Positions 26,619-34,381 of a stretch of DNA of 64,000 bases are shown here, piece by piece. This DNA is from Bacillus cereus G9842 (GTDB lineage: Bacteria; Bacillota; Bacilli; Bacillales; Bacillaceae_G). The DNA lies in the NCBI RefSeq assembly GCF_000021305.1, contig NC_011772.1, positions 5,323,335 through 5,387,334 of the forward strand. The letters are read 5' to 3'. How positions within the stretch are numbered: position 1 is the first letter of the stretch; every line of letters begins with the position of its first letter. The position numbers were made by a program, and so were the translations under genes. The notes below the pieces were generated by a model. That model was not told where the DNA came from, did not search any database, and saw only the letters and a program-made list of their open reading frames with translations.

Positions 26619-26909
26619 CTAAACAAAGCTAATAGGCTTAACTAATTCCCCATCTTTTAGTAAACCCATTCCAATATCTAGCAAACCCCGTTTATCTTGC
26701 AATAGATAAACAATATTGGATACACCACCATTATAGTAGAATATCCAACACTTTAATTCATCTTTGATTTCATTCGGAATCATAGCCTTAACTTCCTCAT
26801 TTTGAATCATTGTTGCTGATAATGTTCTAATATCTACTATCCATTCCTTCTCAGCAAGATGTGGATGATGTTCCTCAATATAATCCCTAAATAGTCTAAT
26901 AATGCTCAT
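26619..26909 (-). CDS. Unrecognised 96-residue cassette protein
   Basis: The small soluble protein (starts MSIIRLFRDYIEEHHPHLAEKE, ends with LLKDGELVKPISFV) is not recognised. ATG 26909 has AAGGAGTG at the right distance, so translation is likely. It has its own hairpins on both sides and is therefore probably transcribed alone. It sits between the MazG-like gene and the DGQHR operon. Confidence 0.65.
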   Translation of the reverse strand: MSIIRLFRDYIEEHHPHLAEKEWIVDIRTLSATMIQNEEVKAMIPNEIKDELKCWIFYYNGGVSNIVYLLQDKRGLLDIGMGLLKDGELVKPISFV

Positions 26910-26950
26910 ATACTATTCACTCCTTTTTATAAGTCAATAACAATAGGAAA

Positions 26951-26993
26951 AGAGGGAGAAAGTTCATCATTTCATAATGAACTCTCCCCCTCT
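26951..26993 (-). terminator. Terminator between the MazG-like and 96-residue genes
   Basis: A long imperfect hairpin (agagggagaaagttcat / atgaactctccccctct) is followed on the minus strand by CTTTTCC. Confidence 0.65.
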
Positions 26994-27040
26994 CAAATGT
27001 TAAAATGTTGAATGACTTCTTCATTAAAAATAATAATAAA

Positions 27041-27070
27041 AAAGATTTTTAACTTCAGTTAAGAATCTTT
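27041..27070 (-). terminator. Terminator of the MazG-like gene
   Basis: Arms aaagattctt/aagaatcttt (minus-strand view, with inner aactt pairing) are followed by TTTTT-rich sequence, 10 bp past the gene end. Confidence 0.7.
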
Positions 27071-27080
27071 TCATACTTCA

Positions 27081-27443
27081 CTACTTATTCATCCTTTGTT
27101 TTACTTCTTCCATTTTAGAGTAAAAATCTGTCTCCATATCCCTTTCAAAGAAGTTAGCTAATTTACACAAGTAAGCAATACAATCAGAAATTTCTTTTCC
27201 AAGCTCCTCCGTAATTTGTTCCTTTGCTAATTGAAAGGCTTCTACCTCCGCATAACCTTCAAGCATTTTCTTTTCTGTTATTACAAATAACTCTCTTAAT
27301 AATTCTGCGATCTCTGCTACCTCTGTTGTTAGTAACATATGATTTGTTAATAGTGATGTTTTACATCTTTCATAAGAATTATCTTTGATATGAAAGTTAA
27401 GCTCCCGCTGGTATCCTTTTGTAAACCCCTGAAGTTCTTTCAT
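27081..27443 (-). CDS. MazG-like nucleotide pyrophosphohydrolase
   Basis: The 120-residue all-helical protein has the acidic metal-binding pattern of MazG/dUTPase-like NTP pyrophosphohydrolases: EVAEIAELLRE (near residue 37) and EELGKEISDCIAYL (near residue 80). Such enzymes hydrolyse (d)NTPs and occur on phages and mobile elements. ATG 27443 is preceded by GAGGTGGAAAG. It follows two micro-ORFs downstream of the recombinase and could be cotranscribed with them. Substrate unknown. Confidence 0.75.
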   Translation of the reverse strand: MKELQGFTKGYQRELNFHIKDNSYERCKTSLLTNHMLLTTEVAEIAELLRELFVITEKKMLEGYAEVEAFQLAKEQITEELGKEISDCIAYLCKLANFFERDMETDFYSKMEEVKQRMNK

Positions 27444-27514
27444 CTTTCCACCTCTAGTTTCTATCCTTTATCCCCACAATAATAACACTTTAAAATTAAA
27501 TAAGTGCTTTTCCC

Positions 27515-27580
27515 TTACTTATTTATAAACAAATAAACAATAACTACTCCCGCCCCAAATCCACATAAAAACCATCGCAT
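27515..27580 (-). CDS. 21-residue hydrophobic peptide
   Basis: The frame encodes MRWFLCGFGAGVVIVYLFINK, a single membrane-spanning peptide with a positive C-terminus. An AAGAGG and a GGTGG element lie just upstream. It starts 18 bp after the stop of the previous micro-ORF, so the two look paired. Function unknown; small phage- or toxin-like peptides have this shape, but that is speculation. Confidence 0.45.
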   Translation of the reverse strand: MRWFLCGFGAGVVIVYLFINK

Positions 27581-27598
27581 CAACCTCTTCCACCTTTC

Positions 27599-27676
27599 CT
27601 AAAAATTCTTTTTGACCTGTAAACAAACTGTTACTGCCAGTGTTAGACCTGCTGTAAAAAGTTTGATTGGATCCAT
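27599..27676 (-). CDS. 25-residue peptide with a strong ribosome site
   Basis: ATG 27676 has a near-perfect AAGGAGGTGAT site. The peptide starts MDPIKLFTAGLTLAVTVCLQ and ends VKKNF; it is hydrophobic in the middle. It begins 13 bp past the recombinase stop codon, so it probably lies in the recombinase transcript. Not recognised. Confidence 0.55.
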   Translation of the reverse strand: MDPIKLFTAGLTLAVTVCLQVKKNF

Positions 27677-27689
27677 GTAATCACCTCCT

Positions 27690-29330
27690 TTAAATAGCAA
27701 TCAATACTGAAAAAGAGGTAGATGACTTATCATTTGACAAGTCATCTACCTCTATTTTCAGTTCTTTTAATACTTCATTATTAAATTTTAATTGGATACT
27801 CTCAATTTTTCTATCTTCATTGATTGTGATTTTATGAATGAGTAAATGTAACAACCTTTTTCGTTGTTCCCTAGTTAAAGCATTTTGAAAAGCCTTTGAG
27901 AAATTTAATAATACCTCTTTAATCATTTCATAAGAAACAACTTTCACTGTATTTCCTTGTATTTGCTTTCTTAAAGGTTCCATCAGTTCTTTTAATTCTT
28001 GTATTTGTCCTTCTAATCTTTTCGCTTTTTCTACATACATTGCTTTGGAAATTAACTCATCTGTATAAGCATCAAACGTTTTCGAAAGCTTTTGTTCCGC
28101 CTCATTCATCTGTTTAGCGTACATTTCAAATTCCTTTTGTAGCGGCGCAAATTTTTTTCCATTTCGACTGTTCACACTTTTTACAAGCTCTTTAATAAGT
28201 TTATCACTATGCATCAATCGTTGAAGTTTATCTAATGTAAACGCATCTGCGTACTCCGTTCGTACACCATTTGACCGGCACACTAGTGTACCCTTATTTT
28301 TCCACGAACCACAAACATAGTATTCAAGAACTCGTTTAGTTCCATCTTTTAATGTGTTTGTAGTTGGGCTGATGACCATTCCTGCCCCACAAGCTGGACA
28401 TCTCATAATGCCTGTTAGTGGGAATTCACCATCATGTATACGATTTGGTTTACATGAACGACTTTGATAAACATTTTGGGCTACTTGCCACACCTCTTCT
28501 GAAATGATTGGTTCATGTTCCCCTTTTTGAATGATCGGATTAGGATTGATATTATTTCGTCTTTTCTCATTCCAATCTTTACGAACGTTGTATCGAATAT
28601 AACCAGCATAAACTGGATTCGTAACAATTATTTTAATTGCATTCAATGAAAAAGTTTTGCCCTTTTTTGTTCGGTATCCCTTTTTATTGATACAGTTAGC
28701 AATTGATTTATAACCGTGTCCAGAACCATACATTTGAAAAATCAACTGAACAGTATTTGCCTCTCTTTCATTGATAACAAGATGCGTATCTTTACGTTTC
28801 CTATTATCACTTGATATCTCTACAACATCATATCCCAGCACTTGTCCACCATTCCAACGTCCTTCCTTTGCCCTAGCTATCATCCCCATCTTTACATTTT
28901 CCGCAATATTGTTACGTTCATATTCAGCAATAGCAGCCATCAGTTGAAATTGTAATTTTCCAGGCGGGGTTTCTGTTTCATACTTTTCTGTATACGAGCG
29001 AAAAGCGATGTTTTTACTATTTAATTTTTCAACAATGTTCATTAAGTCCAAACTTTTACGTGCCAAACGATTCATTTTCCAAACAAGTACTACTTCAAAT
29101 TTCTTTTGTTCTGCATCATTCAACATTCTCTGGACTGCCGGTCGCCCCGAAATATTTTTTCCACTAATTCCTCTATCCACGTACTCATCATAAACCAAAT
29201 ATCCTTCACTCTTACAAAATTCATTGAGGACACGTAATTGTTCATCAATACTGTAACCTTCTTCGGCTTGTTCAATAGTAGATACTCTTGCGTAAATTGC
29301 TACAGTTTTAGTTTCCGTATTCTCTATCAT
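27690..29330 (-). CDS. Large serine recombinase, Ccr-like
   Basis: The 546-residue protein has an N-terminal resolvase domain (YARVSTIEQ, catalytic Ser17; VDRGISGKN; WKMNRLARKS), a recombinase domain (about 190-290), a zinc ribbon with Cys at 311, 314, 340 and 351, and a coiled-coil region (about 385-470). Length and order match CcrC-type and phage-type large serine recombinases. The bounding repeats at the rlmH 3' end, with core TATCATAA, favour a cassette-chromosome role. Its ATG overlaps the stop of a 30-codon ORF by 4 bp (ATGA), indicating translational coupling. It would catalyse integration and excision between the repeats. Confidence 0.9.
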   Translation of the reverse strand: MIENTETKTVAIYARVSTIEQAEEGYSIDEQLRVLNEFCKSEGYLVYDEYVDRGISGKNISGRPAVQRMLNDAEQKKFEVVLVWKMNRLARKSLDLMNIVEKLNSKNIAFRSYTEKYETETPPGKLQFQLMAAIAEYERNNIAENVKMGMIARAKEGRWNGGQVLGYDVVEISSDNRKRKDTHLVINEREANTVQLIFQMYGSGHGYKSIANCINKKGYRTKKGKTFSLNAIKIIVTNPVYAGYIRYNVRKDWNEKRRNNINPNPIIQKGEHEPIISEEVWQVAQNVYQSRSCKPNRIHDGEFPLTGIMRCPACGAGMVISPTTNTLKDGTKRVLEYYVCGSWKNKGTLVCRSNGVRTEYADAFTLDKLQRLMHSDKLIKELVKSVNSRNGKKFAPLQKEFEMYAKQMNEAEQKLSKTFDAYTDELISKAMYVEKAKRLEGQIQELKELMEPLRKQIQGNTVKVVSYEMIKEVLLNFSKAFQNALTREQRKRLLHLLIHKITINEDRKIESIQLKFNNEVLKELKIEVDDLSNDKSSTSFSVLIAI

Positions 29331-29419
29331 TTTGCATCAGTTCCCCCTTCTTGTTTTAGATAATTAATTAGCATTGAAGTTAAAATAGCAAGTACTTCAT
29401 TTATATTTTCTTTTTCCAT
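29327..29419 (-). CDS. 30-residue leader ORF coupled to the recombinase
   Basis: ATG 29419 has AGTGAGG eight bases upstream. The frame (starts MEKENINEVLAILTSMLINYL) ends in a TGA that overlaps the recombinase ATG (ATGA). The GAAGGGGGA that serves as the recombinase ribosome site lies inside its last codons. Its translation probably controls recombinase output. The peptide itself is amphipathic and unrecognised. Confidence 0.6.
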   Translation of the reverse strand: MEKENINEVLAILTSMLINYLKQEGGTDAK

Positions 29420-29467
29420 TATCAAAGCCTCACTTTTATAATATATATCTATAATTTCTCTTATTAC

Positions 29468-29565
29468 ATTTAGTGGTCAAAAAAGAAAAGGCGAAAAACT
29501 TTTCGAAAAAAATGAATAACATAATTTTAAAACTTTTCAGCTTAAAGCCAATTTGACCACTAAAT
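29468..29565. repeat. 14-bp inverted repeat flanking the recombinase promoter region
   Basis: Perfect arms atttagtggtcaaa (29468-29481) and tttgaccactaaat (29552-29565) enclose about 70 bp of A/T-rich DNA with a smaller hairpin (cgaaaa/tttcg). It fills the gap between the helicase stop and the recombinase leader ORF. It may be an operator, a replication origin feature or a long terminator stem. Confidence 0.6.
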
Positions 29566-29568
29566 TAG

Positions 29569-31164
29569 TTAAAATGATTCTAATTTAATCCCTTCAAAGT
29601 ATTCATGACCTTGAATTCGTTTTTCCACAATAGATAATTCCTTACTATCTATCACATTCATTAAGTCCTTATAAAACCTTTGGCGTGTGCGAATACGATC
29701 AATCTCATTTTGCTCACACCAAAGTTTAAAGTGATTGTATAATTCACTACGTTTTAATTTAGAAGATGCATCATATACAACGATAGATTCAAAAAAATTA
29801 AGAACTGGATTCTGCGATAAGCGGTATTTCCTCAACTCTTCTTTGATTACCGATGAGCAGCTAAATACATAGTTGTTTTCTCTTAATCTTTTGAGCCCTT
29901 CAATAGCCCAATTAAAAATACCAGGTAATTCTTCAGTTAATTCCATTAGTAAATCTCGGTTTTGTTCTGACTCACTAAATGTACGTTTAAAAGGAATAAT
30001 ACACATCCTACGAAAATAGCCATTTGTTAAATCATTTGTATCCGGTAGCTCGTTACCCAAAAACACCAGTCTACATTTTGACTTATAGTTAGTAATTGAA
30101 GGTCTATATTTTAAATTAATATTCATCCCGTCTCCACTAACAATAGCCTTAAATGCTTCCGTATTTAATTGCGAACCTCGCATTTCATTCTCAGGTGCAA
30201 TGTTAACGGTTTTACCTATGATACCCTCTAGCCCAAAATCCGAACTAAAATGAGAAAGTGGAATACTACTCACATTCTGTTCACCAACTAATATAGCTAT
30301 GATACGTGCCAAAACACTTTTTCCATTTGCACCCCTACCAAAAAAATAAAATGCTTTTTCACATCTAATTTCTGGGCTCAATAAGTAACCCATTAACTCT
30401 TGTATTACATTTTCCAATTCTTTATCATTACAAGTAATATCCTTAATAAATTGCTTAAATGTAGGACAATCTGCCTCGCCATCATATTTAATTGGTATTT
30501 GAACTGTAGATAAGAAGTTAGGGTGATGTTTTTCTAACGAACCAGCCTTTAATGAATACATACCATTTTGCAAATTAACGTATTCACGCATGCAATCCAA
30601 TTGTGATTTTGAAAAACATTCCCGTTTAATAGCTTGAATGGCTTCTTTTTCATGACTACTTCGCCAACTATGCTCTAATCCTTCATTCATTAATATTCGA
30701 ACAAGCCTCCCCATCTCCGTATCTGTCAATAACTTAAATACCCCCTGTTTGCTATAAGCATAAAGTAAACCATTCTCATCACAAACCATTTTTACTCTTG
30801 TAAGAAAATAATCTGCAAATAAATTAGAATTAAATCGATACTTTATCTTTTTTTCTTCATAAATAAAACCTGTTTGGATTGCTTTTGATACCTGAACCGC
30901 ATGATGCAGTTCAGATGTTAAAAATTTCACATGATCTGAATTAATGGTTTGAATTAATGAGAAGTCTAATTCATCAACCACTTTTTTAGATAACAAAAGT
31001 TCCAATAGCTTTTTTAGAGATATATTCTTTACTTGTCTTGCAGCAGCTGCAAGTTGGCTAATGGAAGACAAGTCATTAATATTTTCCGTTAAAGATTTGA
31101 GACTGCCATGACAATTAAGTATATGTATTTTTTTTAGTTCAAATTCTTGTATAAATTCATTCAT
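29569..31164 (-). CDS. D5-type SF3 helicase (phage/plasmid primase-helicase family)
   Basis: The 531-residue protein has a D5_N-like middle region (about 140-240) and an SF3 helicase core with Walker A GRGANGKS (276-283), a B motif region (KTVNIAPENEM) and the sensor-like CRLVFLGNELP motif. Such proteins unwind origins of phages, plasmids and satellites. In SCC elements a replicative helicase (Cch) sits next to the ccr genes, so this may be the functional counterpart, though Cch proteins are of a different, MCM-like family. The N-terminus lacks a recognisable primase domain. It overlaps the upstream 121-residue gene by 8 bp. Confidence 0.88.
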   Translation of the reverse strand: MNEFIQEFELKKIHILNCHGSLKSLTENINDLSSISQLAAAARQVKNISLKKLLELLLSKKVVDELDFSLIQTINSDHVKFLTSELHHAVQVSKAIQTGFIYEEKKIKYRFNSNLFADYFLTRVKMVCDENGLLYAYSKQGVFKLLTDTEMGRLVRILMNEGLEHSWRSSHEKEAIQAIKRECFSKSQLDCMREYVNLQNGMYSLKAGSLEKHHPNFLSTVQIPIKYDGEADCPTFKQFIKDITCNDKELENVIQELMGYLLSPEIRCEKAFYFFGRGANGKSVLARIIAILVGEQNVSSIPLSHFSSDFGLEGIIGKTVNIAPENEMRGSQLNTEAFKAIVSGDGMNINLKYRPSITNYKSKCRLVFLGNELPDTNDLTNGYFRRMCIIPFKRTFSESEQNRDLLMELTEELPGIFNWAIEGLKRLRENNYVFSCSSVIKEELRKYRLSQNPVLNFFESIVVYDASSKLKRSELYNHFKLWCEQNEIDRIRTRQRFYKDLMNVIDSKELSIVEKRIQGHEYFEGIKLESF

Positions 31165-31522
31165 TTATGTTGCCCTCCCAAGATGTTAATACGATTTTTT
31201 GATACACCCTTCCATTTGAAAAATTGGTTTTAAAATAGCAAGTTCCTCTTTCACCAATTAAATCTTGTACCAAAATTTCATCTTTGACTTCTCCAAACTG
31301 ACGAAATTGACTAATAAAATCATAAAATGAAGAATGGGCACTATTGTCATCATAAAGCATATATAATTGATCAATTTCAAAGTCTTCATTTTCATTCCAA
31401 ACTTTAAAAACCAATTTTAAAAAACGCTGGGAGGTACGTGCAGTAATGACTTCATATCTGTCAATTTGAAAAGCGTACTCTACCTTTAGAGATGTTAATT
31501 GATTAAAATTATTGTTTTGCAT
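31157..31522 (-). CDS. Small protein upstream of the helicase, possible ssDNA-binding partner
   Basis: The 121-residue protein has a beta-rich pattern (YEVITARTSQRFLKLVFKVW, YFKTNFSNGRVYQKIVLTSW) like phage single-strand-binding or DUF-type replication accessory proteins. I cannot assign a family. Its 3' end overlaps the helicase start by 8 bp, so the two are cotranslated. ATG 31522 is chosen; a GTG at 31531 is possible. SCC elements also encode a small ssDNA-binding protein beside their helicase, which makes the role plausible. Confidence 0.6.
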   Translation of the reverse strand: MQNNNFNQLTSLKVEYAFQIDRYEVITARTSQRFLKLVFKVWNENEDFEIDQLYMLYDDNSAHSSFYDFISQFRQFGEVKDEILVQDLIGERGTCYFKTNFSNGRVYQKIVLTSWEGNINE

Positions 31523-31689
31523 TAAATTCACTCACTTTCGGTTTATTTAATGCTGCAGCATGTTTAGTTTAGATTCGAATCTGCAAATAAGAGCTATTTA
31601 CAAGTTTTATTAAAAGCTATATTCAACTATAAAATCAACAATTAAATTATTATATTAGAATAATTTAATTTCGGTGAAAAAAAATAAAA

Positions 31690-31724
31690 AGACGTTTGTA
31701 ATTAGTCCATAACTACAAACGTCT
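31690..31724 (-). terminator. Terminator of the 102-residue protein gene
   Basis: Arms agacgtttgta / tacaaacgtct with a 13-nt loop are followed on the minus strand by TTTTTATTTTTTT. Confidence 0.9.
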
Positions 31725-31753
31725 GAAAATAAACATGTCTAAAATGTGAACTT

Positions 31754-32062
31754 CTATTTTTTTAATAACTTTTCATAAACTTTTTCTCCATCTTTTAAGC
31801 AAATTAAAAAGAGTGGATAATTTGCATTGGCATTGGCATCGGATACCATACAAACCATCCACTCATTTTCTTCTGTATCATAAACATATGTGTGAACTAA
31901 TACTAAATCAGGAGTAATTGCCAGTAATACTTCTGACAGGAGATTCTCATCCAGATCTTCCTTATATAAAAGCATAGTTTCTTCCCCTACCTGTTCTTCA
32001 TCAATAACTACACTAAATTTGTAATTCATGAAGCTACAAAATCCTTCTAATCCTAAATCCAT
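31754..32062 (-). CDS. Unrecognised acidic 102-residue cassette protein
   Basis: The small acidic protein (starts MDLGLEGFCSFMNYKFSVVI, acidic stretches YKEDLDENLL and YDTEENEWM) has a strong AAGGAGGAGA ribosome site before ATG 32062 and its own terminator, so it is very likely expressed. It shows no membrane helix. Small acidic proteins on mobile elements often mimic DNA or act as anti-defence factors, but there is no direct evidence here. It is divergent from the HNH nuclease gene. Confidence 0.7.
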   Translation of the reverse strand: MDLGLEGFCSFMNYKFSVVIDEEQVGEETMLLYKEDLDENLLSEVLLAITPDLVLVHTYVYDTEENEWMVCMVSDANANANYPLFLICLKDGEKVYEKLLKK

Positions 32063-32091
32063 TAGTATCTCCTCCTTATAAATAAAACTGC

Positions 32092-32114
32092 CCTAGCCTC
32101 TAATTAAGGCTAGG
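32092..32114. repeat. Hairpin upstream of the 102-residue gene
   Basis: cctagcct / aggctagg with a 7-nt loop lies 30 bp upstream of the start codon. On the minus strand it is followed by TTTTATTT, giving a terminator-like leader that could attenuate the gene. Confidence 0.45.
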
Positions 32115-32356
32115 ACTACTAATTCTCTTTCATGACTATAATATATAATTTAAAAATTCTTTATTACGCCTAAAACAATGCCCCTATCTTTCAAGTTATT
32201 GATAAACCACCCTATAATATTTTATATATCTTCTCATTTTTTGGTATAGGTTTATTAAAATAGCATATATTTATATTTTTTCTTATTACCCAATAATCTC
32301 TAATTTTTGTATAATAAAGGTAGAAAATATTATTATACTTAGGGGCGGAGATTTTA

Positions 32357-33382
32357 TTGTTATTACATTTAAAAGGTTTAATAGAACAAACTTCTCAAGT
32401 ATCCGGGGACTCTTTAATAATTCAACCCTATACAACTGGGAACTTAAAAAGCATCCAATTTAAAATAGGTATCGAAGAAAATATTATTAGCTTTACTTTA
32501 ACAACAAACAAATCGCTTATGACTAGGATTTACGAAATTTCTGAAAATATCGGCGGATTCTATAAAAAATTTATCCCAATTAATGAAACGACTTTAACCT
32601 TTGCTGATAAAATTACAAGCAGCAGTAATCCCGCAGAAATTAAAAATTTATTTGATTTGTTTTATAAAAGAGCGATGGGAATTGTTGAAAGCTCTCAAAA
32701 TATTATTATCTATGATTTAGGTAGAGAATACATTTTTACCGAGAAGCGTGCTACTCATGCGTTTGCAGTTTTAAAGGATTTAAATTGGCATACACGTACA
32801 GAAATAGAAGGCGAAAAGCCTGATGGCACTAGAAAATATGGTGATCCAAGCAGAACAGTCACAGTTCTAGAGGAATGTGGTTTTGATTTATCTCGTAGTT
32901 ATACTTACGAAAATAATCAAAGAATGCAACAATATAAACTAAATAGTATTGAACAAGATGTTGATAATATTAAACGAAGAACTACAATTACAAAAAAAAT
33001 GAAGTCTTTCATTTTTGAACGGGATAATTTCCGCTGTGCAATTTGTCAAAATACATTTGAAGAGAGTTTTTTAGAGCCTGATCACAAAACCCCTATTCAA
33101 ATTACAGGTGACGAAATAGATATCACAGATCCAAATTGGGCAGGAAAATTACAAACTATGTGTAAAATCTGCAACGGGAGGAAACGGGAGGTTTGTAAGA
33201 AATGTACTACTTTTGATTGTGACAACTGTCCTTGGTGTCACCCTGAACAACTATTACAAAGTATGGTTAGAATTTCAGGAGAAAGTTACAAAAAAGCTTT
33301 GGAAAATGCTACTGCACTTAATATAGATGTAGATGTATATATTGAAAATTTAATAAATTCTGCTGAAAATTTTGATTTATAG
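32357..33382 (+). CDS. HNH-family type II restriction endonuclease
   Basis: The 341-residue protein has an HNH nuclease domain at about 215-296: RDNFRCAICQ, PDHKTPI (catalytic Asp-His), LQTMCKICNGRKR and two further CxxC pairs (VCKKCTTFDC, NCPWCHPE) forming zinc knuckles. The N-terminal half is probably the DNA-recognition part. It is convergent with two cytosine-C5 methyltransferase genes, the usual setting of a restriction-modification system. The TTG at 32357 follows GGCGGAG. A TATAAT box lies at 32310-32315. It is the only plus-strand gene in the cassette. Confidence 0.85.
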   Translation: MLLHLKGLIEQTSQVSGDSLIIQPYTTGNLKSIQFKIGIEENIISFTLTTNKSLMTRIYEISENIGGFYKKFIPINETTLTFADKITSSSNPAEIKNLFDLFYKRAMGIVESSQNIIIYDLGREYIFTEKRATHAFAVLKDLNWHTRTEIEGEKPDGTRKYGDPSRTVTVLEECGFDLSRSYTYENNQRMQQYKLNSIEQDVDNIKRRTTITKKMKSFIFERDNFRCAICQNTFEESFLEPDHKTPIQITGDEIDITDPNWAGKLQTMCKICNGRKREVCKKCTTFDCDNCPWCHPEQLLQSMVRISGESYKKALENATALNIDVDVYIENLINSAENFDL

Positions 33383-33389
33383 TATTCTA

Positions 33390-33421
33390 AAGGGATGTAA
33401 TATTGACTTATTACATCCCTT
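33390..33421. terminator. Bidirectional terminator between nuclease and methyltransferase genes
   Basis: Arms aagggatgtaata / tattacatccctt with a 6-nt loop lie between convergent stop codons. Confidence 0.8.
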
Positions 33422-33430
33422 AGTAAAATT

Positions 33431-34363
33431 TCAAGAACTTATTTCTTTAGCTACATAATAAGCTAATAGTGGCGGTACAGCATTCCCAATCTGCCGATAA
33501 CAGGATGTAGTCGAACCTACAAATTCATAATCTAAAGGGAAACTCTGAATGATTGCTACTTCCCTAACAGATAATCTTCTATGATTTTTAGGATGGTGAT
33601 TTATCACAGCGCCACCTTTATTATCCCCTCTAGCAGTAATAGTTGGCGATGGTTTGTTTGGGTCTGTAACCCTGTGCCCGATATAGCCATTAAATTTCAA
33701 ACGATATTGACTATACACATGATTTAACAGATTATGAGCTTCATCTGGTTCTGGTATATCAGACAAAGCCTCTCCAATAGTCACCCATTTCTGAAGAGCA
33801 TTTAAATTAAATAAATCAAAAGTCGGACTCTCCTCATGAGTAGGGGTTGGATAACTATAAGTTAAATCTAAATCTTTTCGTACACCCACTATAAAAACAC
33901 GTTGTCTAGTTTGTGGTACACCATAATCAGCTGCATTTAAAAGTTTATATTGTACATTGTAGCCAGCATTCTCAAAATCCTTACAAATCATTTTGATAAC
34001 TGCACCTTTTCCTAAACTTAAAATACCTTTTACATTCTCAGCCACAAAGAACTTCGGCTGTTTATCTTGAATAACTCTTAACATCTCTAAATAGAGTGTA
34101 TTTCTTTCATCATCTACAGATCGATTCATATTAGCTACGGAAAATCCTTGACAAGGAAATCCACCAATGACAATATCTCCATCTGGTATATTATTAGTAT
34201 CCACTTCTTTTAAATCTTTTAACACTATATGATTGCCGATATTTTTTTTATAAGTTTCAGCTGCATCCTCATATAGATCATTTGCCCAAATTATTTCATG
34301 TCCAGCTTGAATAAATCCTAAATCCATTCCTCCAGCACCTGAAAACAGCGAAATTACTTTCAT
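33431..34363 (-). CDS. DNA cytosine-C5 methyltransferase, second of a near-duplicate pair
   Basis: The 310-residue enzyme has the m5C motifs in order: I (FSGAGGMDLGF), IV with catalytic Cys (GGFPCQGFS, near residue 75), VI (ENVKG), VIII (QTRQRVFIVG), a short target-recognition region (about 185-245) and X (YRQIGNAVPP). It is strikingly similar to its upstream neighbour in both protein and DNA, which points to a fairly recent duplication. The pair plus the HNH nuclease suggests one methylase per strand of an asymmetric site. ATG 34363 is the conserved start; ATG 34372 is possible. Confidence 0.92.
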   Translation of the reverse strand: MKVISLFSGAGGMDLGFIQAGHEIIWANDLYEDAAETYKKNIGNHIVLKDLKEVDTNNIPDGDIVIGGFPCQGFSVANMNRSVDDERNTLYLEMLRVIQDKQPKFFVAENVKGILSLGKGAVIKMICKDFENAGYNVQYKLLNAADYGVPQTRQRVFIVGVRKDLDLTYSYPTPTHEESPTFDLFNLNALQKWVTIGEALSDIPEPDEAHNLLNHVYSQYRLKFNGYIGHRVTDPNKPSPTITARGDNKGGAVINHHPKNHRRLSVREVAIIQSFPLDYEFVGSTTSCYRQIGNAVPPLLAYYVAKEISS

Positions 34364-34381
34364 TATATTCATTCACTCTCT

